From Psococerastis gibbosa (taxonomy: Eukaryota; Arthropoda; Insecta; Psocodea; Psocidae), in NCBI GenBank assembly GCA_963971405.1, contig OZ020484.1, forward strand, positions 22,878,001 to 22,942,000: a stretch of 64,000 bases of DNA. The letters run 5' to 3'. The translations under genes and the position numbers were made by a program. This document shows, piece by piece, positions 54,651 to 64,000 of this stretch (position 1 is the stretch's first letter; the number at the start of each line of letters is the position of its first letter). The notes under the pieces were generated by a model that saw nothing but the letters and a program-made list of their open reading frames with translations, was not told the DNA's origin and searched no databases.

Positions 54651-55449
54651 TATTTATTAAATTGGCGAAAATCCTTTATTTCGTGCGAAACCCTTGTGAA
54701 GTTCTCTGATAGTTAACCTATGAGTATTCGCTGCACAATAACGAACATAAAATCTCCCTCCGGCGGCGTTGAGTTACTGTAGCGAAACGACAAATAAATC
54801 TTCTGTTGAATTTCAGCTATGTCAAGGCTTGGTTCTATATTCACTGATAACTGAGACAGCCATGGCGAATCAGAACTGACTTTTTACAGTTGAACAAACG
54901 AATGAAATTGAATTTTTTGATGAAGGAATTTGATTCGGTGGAATAGAGGATAATGAACAAAAGCTTCCTTTGTCATGAATCACCGGCGAAATGTCAGCTG
55001 ACAAATGCTCCTATGCTGCTTCTCTCGCTTTTTCGCCCATTTTTTAAAATTCGTGACTGCTGGTGCTAGTTGGGCTGATATAAAATAACATTGGCGTAAA
55101 TTTTACTATCTTTGAATTTTTGTGACGTAGGAAGTTTAATTTTGGAAGCTACAGTTGTGTTGACTGGAGAGACTTCCTGATTTCCTGGATGGTATGGCGT
55201 GTTTTTGACCTATTAAAGTTTCTTCGCCAAGAGCTTAATTTCCTTATTTAAAAAAAAAAAATGTTTTATTCATTTTAGTACTTCTTATTTATTGTAATCT
55301 CCAGCCCTCCTGCTGGTAGACTTGGTAGAGTAACATCGTTGTTCTTTTACATATATTTGCTTCATTTCACCGGTGATCGTAAGATATATTTCGTTGTTTA
55401 ATTGGAGCTATGGTAGCCTAACTCCATTGCTTAGGACTTTGGTATATGT

Positions 55450-55700
55450 AGACTCATATCTGTACTTGGTTAAGTCATGCTTTCGCCTGTTTCATTGTGT
55501 CAATGGTAAGCTTGTCTCAGCTTGTCCATTATCGCTTGTAGCCGGTGTAGGTTGACATCAAGAACATATACCAGTTAGCCAATGTCCAAAAAATCATCAA
55601 ATAATGTCCGAAATCCATAGGGTCGTTGGCATTGGACAAGGGACCTATGGGCCACCATAAGTAGGCCTGGGTCCATAAAAAGTCCTTAAAATAAAAAAAA
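55450..55700 (+). mobile_element. Dispersed repeat / SINE family B, copy 3
   Basis: cttggttaagtcatgctttc to ccataaaaagtccttaaaat; includes gacaagggacctatgggcca. The preceding gactcatatctgtacttg also occurs at 38562, so the element may start about 18 bp earlier than in copy 2. Confidence 0.72.
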
Positions 55701-57500
55701 TACCAATTACAATAAGTTTAAATTTGTATACAACCAAATTCATATGCTTTGTCTGATAAGATTTATTAACTTTCATTTGTTGGGAGTCAATTTAAAAATT
55801 CCAAATAGCTGAATTATTCTGGGTATTCTTAATGACCATGTCGAATCTATAGGTACTTTTAGGTTGTGTTGCGTGCTTTGAATCTTCGTAACTAGTAGTA
55901 TTAAAAGCACAAGCTGTAGCTTGCATTGTTAACAACTACGATTAGATGAGGTGTGAATACCCCTATTGGATTCATCTTGGATGCATTTAATATGCAGTGT
56001 ACTCTAATGATGCAGAGTACCTCCCTTGAGAAGTTTCTCATTCAAATTCAACACGCTCCTCAGCAACTTTAATAAAAGCGGAATGGTAGAAAATGAGAAA
56101 AAATAAATTTTTCTCAGGTTTCATCCTGGAATATCCGAATAGGAGAGCAGATGGTTTGAGGTTGAGTTTTTTATTTTCATTTTCTTCGTAATGTGAATAT
56201 TATTTTCACATTTAATTTAAATTAGGTACGGTACCTACTTGATAAATTTCAAAAAATAAAAAACGCACCCTGTCGTAGTAAGAAACATGGGTAGTAATTT
56301 TTATTTTATGTAGCCTACTATACTTGCGCAGTCATACATTATAAACACAAGTGCAAAGCCGAGATAGGTTTAGTTCGACTTTCTCACATGGAGACTTGGT
56401 GGGGAATTTGATCATGATGGAATAAATCTTAATTATATATTTACCCAGTCCAACACATTACTGCTATATAGTAAATTGTGCAAGGATGAATCGGTGGGAA
56501 AAAGTTGTGGAAACGAAAGGCTAACAGCGTTGATTAATGGTTCCTTCCGTCATTTAAACCTTTCGCGTCCGACATTTCGCGAAAATCCCCACCTGGGTCC
56601 AAAAAATACACAACCACCACTCATTTGTCACACTTAGTCAGTCTTCTGACGTTGTCTCATTTTTTTCTTTCTAAGGAGCTTTTCTTTATTTGTGCACATT
56701 ATTGATATTTTGAGTATTTTTCGTTGTCTTTCAGAAATTAAAAGGCTATAACTTTGTACTTTGCTAGTGTTACTGGCGAAAATTCGAGATGTCGAGTTGA
56801 ACGTTCATTGGAAGTTTTGCTAGTAACATTAAAATATTTTTCTAATCCTCTTAAAAGCTGTAAACATTAATTGCGGTGTCATGTGTGGAGAATAGTGAAA
56901 TACACGCGTTGTGCTTGATATTTTCTCAGTTCTCAGTTTTCAGTTAGTACTTGGCAGTTCTCACGAGGGTGTTGCAATATATAACTGCCCATGGCATAGT
57001 GTCATAGTACTTTCTCCGTAATTAGTTAAAGTACAAAATATTGATGGACCAACAAATCGTTTTATATACTGCAGTAGTAGTAGTAGTTGTTGTTAAGGGC
57101 TATAGAGACTCAGGCCGCTATTTGGGCCCATAAGTCCAGTAAGTTCTCTTCTTTAGATTTTAAATTACCTATAATGAACATTTCCCTCATTCTGTGTGCC
57201 GTAAAAATAATAGCCTCGCAATCCACTGGGTAATGTAGGTAATGTAAAGTATTACTGGCAACCGAAGTCTTCTGCAAAGTTTAAATTAGAAAAAATAATA
57301 GTCTTTAGGAAGAAGGGGGGATGCCTGGGTCCAGTCAACCGATCCCCCATTAATTTTGGACTAGTTGAAAATCCATTTTGTTCAACGATGATACATTGTG
57401 TCCACTGACTGTATCAGCGTTCTACAGTCCCCATTAATGGAGCGTATTAATGGCCGCTCCATGAATGAGAATTGCAAAGGCTCTAATCCTTAACTCCATG
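55701..57500. other. Spacer without recognised gene
   Basis: AT-rich DNA; short (tag)n near 57072. No conserved coding, TE terminus or RNA recognised. Confidence 0.4.
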
Positions 57501-57501
57501 T

Positions 57502-57652
57502 GCAGGACATGTAGAGTAGTGGTACGGACTCTGACTTTCACCCGAATGATTGTTGGTTCGAGTCCCATGCTTCCGAGGGCGTCCTGAGTCTTCCTAGTTG
57601 AATGTAAGAGAGGGTTTTATAGCCCTAGGACAAAAAGTCACTATTTATTTAA
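57502..57652 (+). mobile_element. SINE family A, copy 6, internally deleted
   Basis: A good A box (tagagtagtgg) and B box (ggttcgagtcc), then a deletion of about 45 bp in the body; tail aaaaagtcactatttattta. Confidence 0.82.
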
Positions 57653-59320
57653 GTGCCTAGTTGCTGTAATGAAATTTCAACAAGTTCCAAAAATCCTCTT
57701 GAACTTTGTAATTTGTGGAGAATTATTATCAAACCGCACCTTAATGTCATTTATTCAATGGTTTAAAAACTTTAAAGTGCAGTTTCCCGTCAGCCTTGAC
57801 TGTTCCTTGGGATTCTGGGGCATTTTGGGGGGCGACCGCATCCCCACAGTTCAGGATTTACCGGTAGAACGCAAAATATATTATGCAAGACATTTCCATT
57901 TCATGCGGTTCTCTCCCTGACCCACATTCTCGGCCTTTCCGCCCAAATTAATGGACTCTGCAGCGTTATTTGCTGCACGATCCCCCCCCCCTTCATTTCC
58001 ATCCCGGATTACTTTGATACGCATCGAGTTTTTGAAATTGAAATTATGCAAGTGTAAGTTATAGCGCTTAAAATTCAGAGACTTTTAAACTTTCGGAGAC
58101 TGCGACATCACTATCATCTAGAATCTAGATAATCAGCTCCAGTTGCCTGAGCCCCTCAACTCGTTCCTTGAGTTCCAGTTCTATATTCTCCGGAGATCGT
58201 CTCCAATTACCAACTACTTCATTCTTGATATTAAAAATAACCGATGTGGTACGACAACCTAACGACATCTACGTCTGAGGACTGACTGACCACTGACTAT
58301 TGTGGTCAGCATTCTGATATTATTCTTTTTTATCCTTACCTCCATGTCTCACAAACTCATCAACCTGCAAGTATTTTGCATATCCTGGCATGTTTTTCGG
58401 CAGTCTCTATCATGTACACGGTCATTGAGACCATCGAACATAAAAGCAGCAGTAGGATGATAATGTAGTGAAAGACGATGAATCTGATACTGATGATGTG
58501 ACACAAGGCACGCGAGAAGGCTTGGTGGATTGAAGTGAAGGATCGGGGGGGGGGGGGGAGGGGGGGTTCAAGGCCTGTTCTTTATTATTTGCACTTACTC
58601 TCTCTCATTAACACCCAGCTACTGAATTTTCCATCTGTTCCTCATTACAAATTCCGTCTAACTTATTCCCAGTGATGATCAAACTTACTATGCTGTGCAA
58701 ACAAACTGCTTGCTGTTTGTAGATTATGCTATTTACTGTCTGGACGAGTAGTATTTTGGAAATTACAGAAATGGTGCTGGCTGGTTTGTGATTCCCACAG
58801 ATAGCTCTCATTACAAAAGTGAGGTGAAATTTGTATATTATAATGTACGGTAATTACTGTAGACAAATTAAGTTCCTTCATCGTATTGTTTACAAGGGTA
58901 TTCGCTGTGTTGGTAGAAAAGGAAAAATGGGAAAATAGAGAAATAGCTCTGCCAACCATAGAAATTGAAAAACCTAACCTAACTTACCTCCAAAGTTTCT
59001 TAGCAATCTGAGCCTTTTGCTATTAGCGTATGAACATCTGCTACAGTCCACCTCTTGCCAAATGTTTGCTTTTGTTGTTTTTTTAAAATATTAATTTCTG
59101 TCACAGAGCTCATTTTTCAAATTAAATAATTAAAACATTTAATAAAAGCAAAACAACAACAAATATGGCCGTTTTCGATTCCCCAAGTGCAGTTCCCCAA
59201 CCTAACGGTTGGGTAAAGTGGGAATATTAGAGGAGCACGTTTCCTTATGGCATTATTTTTCTACGTAGACAAACTAGAGTTCTATTTTTATATTTTCCCT
59301 CAGTTTCCTACTTTCCCTTA
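57653..59320. other. Spacer with a 15-G run
   Basis: No gene recognised. 58545-58566 is an almost pure G tract (15 G, A, 7 G), one of several long G runs in the second half of the window. Confidence 0.4.
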
Positions 59321-59463
59321 GGTGCCCATTCCACATACGTACAACGTCAATGAAAATTATGAAATTGAAGGTGGTAGCAGAATTTTTAGTATGTCTTTAA
59401 TGTCTGCTGCCACCTTCAATTTCATAATTTTCATTGAAGTTGTACGTATGTGGAATGGGCGCC
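59321..59463. mobile_element. Palindromic MITE, solitary copy
   Basis: 143 bp, ggtgcccattccacatacgt at the left and its complement at the right, almost perfect hairpin, same family as the block at 209-823. Flanked by TTA and TAA. The single-unit length shows that the block contains four units. Confidence 0.88.
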
Positions 59464-62121
59464 TAAGGGTAAATCAAACATAGTAGATACCACCAAAAGT
59501 AAGTCATTTTAGGGAATTACTAAAGTTAAAAAATTCTACATAAAATCGTGTAGAAATAATGTTTTATAATCCTATATACTTGATAATTAATCCCTTTTCG
59601 CAAATTTGGCCATTAAGAACCTTTGACGCATGCCTTTCTTTTAAAACATTATACTGCATCTGCCCCACTATAATTTGTAATGAACTGCAAAAACACCCAC
59701 AAGATGTTCACGCCAGCAACCCATTTCTGAAATGCTCCAAAATTGATTTTCCTCATGACATAACAATCACGATAAATGTCTCTCCCCTAAACATGTTACG
59801 GAAACCTATCGTATACCCCACAGTCATGATGCTTTGTACAGTGCCTGAGTGAAACTTGATTAAACTTAATACCGCAAAATATCATATAGAAATTTTCAAT
59901 TAAGTTCCTGGCGGACTCCGAGCGGTTTGAGCTGCTTTGACGATGGAAATTACAGTTGAACAAATTTTGAAACTCATTTACAGTATATAGGGGCCGTAAG
60001 TTTGCTGCGCCCGATTTAACTTAGCACTGCAGTCAATGTCATCGTAAATTCCCCTCCCCCGTTTTGCTTACTTTTCTCTGTATATTTCAGTCAAATGTTT
60101 GAAAACGTATCATGTGTTTTTTCCGGTTTAATAATTACAGTCGGGTCTTCTTGTGTTTGGTCTATTGGATTTCAATTATTTTGGAAGCTCTAAGCCAAGT
60201 TATAATGAATTACATACATCATACTGGTCATATTTCAAGAATACCGCCTACTTTAGAAGTCGTGGGTTTGGTCCCGGCTACAGGTCATGTCCAGCGCCCA
60301 TACTCCACATGTCAAATTTTGGGTCGCCATGGCGAGTCAGCCCAATATGAAATCCTAAACCCATTTAACAGCAGAAAGCATAGCTATGATTTGCTTATTT
60401 CCCATGGGGATAATACAGTTAACACTGTTTGACGTTGTCGTTGCCACTTGCCACTTGCAAGAAGTGTATTTGGTTAAAGTAAGTCGGTCGAAAATAGGCG
60501 TTCATTCGATTATGTTAAGTTTTTGCAGAGTTCTAAGGAACAGAAATTTTACTGTAACTTACAATGTAGAAAGCAGGATATTCTAAATTCTTAATTTTTC
60601 TAGACAAGATTACGAAAGTTGAAATTTTAATGACAATATTCTAGAACAAAAAGTTGCTATTGATTGGATTGTTAAGCTTCATCTTAATTTTCTTAATAAA
60701 TTAAATTAATAAAAAATTTAATAGTTGGGCTCGTAGATACCTCTATACTACTATAGTACCTACGTTGAAAATATTAGTAATATATAGTATTTATTGAACC
60801 TGATTCCCACACCCAAGCTAAAATAAACATCCCACGCACCAACTGGGAGTTGGATGAGATGAATTGACTTGCACTGTACATACTGTATACATATATGGTA
60901 AAAGAGCTTTGGGGGAAGTCAATAATACAGGTAGAAAATTCACTACTACGCCGGCTTTATTATTCGTATAGGTTGTTTTGTTGTCTTGTAACTCAACTCA
61001 AAGTCATTCAATTTCGCCGGCAGTGGTGGCGGAATATTGAAAATCGTTGAAGAATTCAATTGAATATGAAAAAGTAATCGTATTTGTAGTCACAAATGAA
61101 ACTCAAATATTGGTTATTTTTCGAGAAAATCAAGTTTTCTTGGGTACGGTGGCCTGTATTCACTGAGCTGGATTTACTTTGAGTTCCCATTTAACTTTTG
61201 CCTTTAAGTATAAAATAAACAAAGCCAGTCTTGAAGAAGTTTGAGAGAAAATAAGCAATTAGGGGCCATGTTTAAAGTTAAACTAACGGTGATTTGTTGC
61301 CTTTTCTTCGTATTTTGATGGCATCATTGAGATTTTCCATGTTGTTCAATGTCTTATTATGCCCTTGACGGTTATTTTTATAGACTGCATTCATTATTTG
61401 GCATAAATAATGATTATTTTCACAATATAATCAGGCTATAGAGTTTATTTATTACAGGCCTGATCGTTTGTAATCCTGAATCATCTAGGCATGATCAGTG
61501 AAAAGTGGAATATTGTATACCGAGTAGATTTGGCGGACTGGGTCGAGGACTTTAAGAATAATATTAAAAACTGAGCAAACTCTGTAATAAATAATTGCTG
61601 TTGAATCGTAGAGTTCTCAATTCCCTTTCTTTATAATTATGAGCCAAAACAGAAAACTCACGACCTGTAAAATTTACTCTCAATCAGATCTTTTATCATT
61701 CACAAAAAGTTAAAAAAGAGAGTTTCAAAAACTCCTTCTGAGGGAAGCTAACAAAGGTCCCAAAAAGGGAATGGAATGAGGGTATTTTTGGAAAAGCAAG
61801 AGAAAAAATTCACACCTTTTATAATCAATGATAAATAAGGAAGAAACTTGATAAGTTCATATGCCCTACTGTATTTCATGAAAGCAAATATTTTTCTTTG
61901 CGTATGACGATGCAAGGCATGCATGAATAAAATACACTTCTTTTTACAATGCGATATTCATTAATTCGTACTAGCAGATGGTTATAACATTGTACGTATC
62001 TACATACAGTATTTAGCATCCCTTTGTAGCTATACCCACACTTGTTCAACTTTCTCGTTCAACTTGCGGGTAAGAAATGAATACTGACTTCATGAAATTC
62101 TTCTCTCTCATTGGTTAACCC
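59464..62121. other. Spacer without recognised gene
   Basis: AT-rich; open frames up to about 105 codons have no homology, codon bias or splice context that I can support. Confidence 0.4.
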
Positions 62122-62640
62122 AGGGGTCGGCAACGTGAGTCTCGTGAGCGACCAGACAATTTATTCACTTTAAAATACTATATATACTATAAATAGCCTA
62201 TATTTGTTTGCAAAACTTTATGGAGGTTAAAGTGAAATGAGCATGAACACAGGAATTGTGAGAGGGGGGGGGGGGCGCCAATAGTACAATACTCGTATGA
62301 AATTTAGGCCTAGTAAAATTATAGCATATGTATTAAAGCATAAGTAACCAATGCACATGCTATACCCTGGAAACAAGCGTAATTGTATGAAAAATAATAT
62401 GTACCCAAACTAGTGGAATTTTACGCCTTTTCAGAGGGTTTCGATTTTTCCAACGAAGATTCACATAACTGCAAACAGCGGCAATTTTTTGATAACATAG
62501 GCGCAAAACAGCGTTTTAACAGGGATTTACCTATTTTAACAATAGTAAGGTTAGGTTTACGAAGATACGTGTAAATGCAAACAGGGGGGGCCTCCCCCTG
62601 TGAATTTGTTTAAAAAAAATATTTGGGTTTTGAAAGCAAC
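62122..62640. repeat. hAT-like left end and G-rich units
   Basis: caggggtcggcaacgtgag at 62122 looks like a hAT terminus, but no right terminus or duplication was found. 62262-62274 is a G run, and 62584-62600 (aggggggg...cctccccctg) resembles the minisatellite palindrome of 26590-27690. Confidence 0.4.
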
Positions 62641-62899
62641 ACATTTTACAGCTCCAATACTTTATTTTTTCAATGGAAAAACTGCTTGGGTCGACGAAGT
62701 TAAATTAAATTTGAAGTTATGGAGAGAGAGAGGAATGCAATAAGAAATGTCTTATTTAATAATTGCATTGTTGGTTTTTGGGAAAGAGTTGGCAGTGGGA
62801 ATGGAATCTGCGAATTTGAGAAAATTGCAGGTGGAACGTGAAAGGATGAGTGAAATGTCCCAACTAGCTTGGGATTTACTCTGTCAAATTTCACCTTTC

Positions 62900-63730
62900 A
62901 TTCCAACATCCACTGGCCCCTAAAACGCTACTTTGTTTACCTTTATCTTCTTCTGATGTCACAATCTCAACGATTGGTTTGACAGAAACTCCCTGCATAT
63001 CACCCTCCAGCTCTCTCGGTCCTGCGCCTTCCTTTTCATCTCTTGGTGCGTTCGAGCTCCAGTGCCCTCCTTCAGTTGTTCCATGAATTGTGCCCTCTAT
63101 GATGGTGTATACCAGATTGGCGTGTCTTAAGGGCAAACCGGAGTCGCCGATATTCCATTTTCTGTCCAAACTTCAATTTCTCATGAAATATGGAATGCAG
63201 AACAATGAAAAAATGCTGAATGGCAAGAAGAATTTTTTCTCCAAATTTTGATGCATAGTATGTGGCGTTAACTAACCCCAATTCGCCTCAGTTGATGAAC
63301 TTCTTCAGCTTGAACTCCTGAGTGACCGTTATTTTTTGCTTATCAAGTTCACTAACTATAGCCGATCGGTATTGATGATTGCAACATACTATATATCAAA
63401 ATTAGGAGAAAAAATTATTCTTTCCATTCAGCATTTTTTCATTGTTCTGCGTTCCATATTTCATGAGAAATTAAAGTTTGCATGGAAATGGCATATCGGC
63501 GACTCCGGTTTGCCCTTAATAAATATTTCACTCTTGTACTTTTTATATGTGGCAGCAGCTGTCCCTATTCTTCAGTAGCCTCCAGGACTCTTTCATTCGA
63601 CACGTGGTCGATGCTACGAATGGACCTTATCTGCCTGGACTATAGTCCAGGTTTCATATCCGTATAATAAAACACTCCATACGCAGGTTTTAAGGAAATG
63701 CTTCCTGATACTCTTAAACACGGCTCTAAA
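62900..63730 (-). pseudogene. LINE RT C-terminal region interrupted by an inverted repeat
   Basis: The minus strand first reads IRKHFLKTCVWSVLLYGYET then WTIVQADKV (63730-63620), an RT thumb block (VWS-LLYG-ETWT). After a gap it continues with RHANLVYTIIEGTIHG (about 63120) and a decayed tail containing MQGVSVKPIVEIVTSEED. The middle is replaced by the arms at 63130-63270 and 63380-63525. Confidence 0.65.
63130..63525. repeat. Inverted repeat inside the LINE
   Basis: Arms 63130-63270 and 63380-63525 are about 85-90% complementary (atattccattttctgtccaa region against ttgcatggaaatggcatatc; tgaaatatggaatgcagaac against gttctgcgttccatatttca), with a loop of about 110 bp. Confidence 0.75.
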
Positions 63731-64000
63731 TCCCTATTCGTATGCGAATTATTGCTTATTTACCCTGGAAAAATTGAATTCCACAGCAGGGCAAACTAAA
63801 GTCATGGATGGAGCCCGGAATATAACTTAAAATAATTCGTTGAGACTTCGCATTGCTTAAGTGCACTATAAACTAGCAACTCATAAATTTAGATCAAAAT
63901 TACAATTTTTCAAAGTAGCTGATTCCCACTTGGACCCAAAATCTGGCACTTTTTATTTTCTATGAATTTGTTAAAAATTGAATACATTAAATTTGTAGGT

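Noticed and set aside
60230-60300. B-box-like tcgtgggtttggtcccggc
   Set aside because: No matching A box, no tRNA fold and no second copy seen, so neither tRNA nor SINE is claimed.
1-64000. CRISPR arrays, rRNA, operons, prokaryotic signals
   Set aside because: The regular repeats found are minisatellites or transposon arms without unique equal-length spacers, and the genes have spliceosomal introns.

Overview
The window reads as animal nuclear DNA, most likely from an arthropod; I cannot name the species. The genes are intron-containing, with canonical GT/AG junctions. Half or more of the sequence is transposable-element debris. The retroelement repertoire fits an invertebrate: an env-bearing errantivirus-like Ty3/Gypsy element, a CsRn1/Kabuki-type Ty3/Gypsy element, several non-LTR retrotransposon tails, hAT elements, palindromic MITEs and tRNA-derived SINEs. 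An MDM2-like gene is informative because Drosophila and C. elegans lack one. No CRISPR array, rRNA gene, operon or bacterial gene is visible.

Five conserved host genes can be modelled exon by exon. ISCU, the mitochondrial Fe-S scaffold, is on + at 16213-18697 with three exons. An MDM2-like RING E3 is on - at 25818-22234 with three exons; no p53-binding SWIB domain is visible. MRPL30, a mitochondrial large-subunit protein, is on + at 30865-34039 with three exons. ABCF1, the ribosome-associated ABC ATPase, is on - at 44002-37627 with six exons and 1042 aa. A ZCCHC10-like zinc-knuckle gene is on + from 44656, with two exons seen; its 3' end is not found. ABCF1 and ZCCHC10 are head to head across a 0.65-kb promoter carrying repeated CCAAT/GC boxes.

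Layout: 1-1075 is a dispersed repeat split by a block of palindromic MITEs. 2244-15470 is a three-level nest: a CR1-like LINE split by an errantivirus-like element (2499-15324), which is itself split inside its integrase region by an intact-looking CsRn1-type element (5035-10360). 15.8-18.7 kb holds ISCU. 19.4-20.9 kb holds nested foldback MITEs. 22.2-25.8 kb holds the MDM2-like gene. 26.1-30.8 kb is a repeat-rich spacer with a 2.2-kb hAT element containing a solo LTR, more foldbacks and a segmental duplication. 30.9-34 kb is MRPL30, whose first intron carries two LINE tails and a hAT element. 34.2-36 kb is LINE and SINE debris. 37.6-44 kb is ABCF1. 44.7-64 kb is ZCCHC10 exons followed by a long stretch of SINEs, hAT MITEs and LINE tails with no further gene recognised.

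Themes for follow-up: a hairpin MITE family with an empty-site comparison inside the window; target-site duplications for nearly every class II insertion; sequence shared upstream of ISCU and MRPL30; a second segment shared in inverted orientation upstream of MRPL30 and the MDM2-like gene; and the apparent lack of a SWIB domain in the MDM2-like gene.
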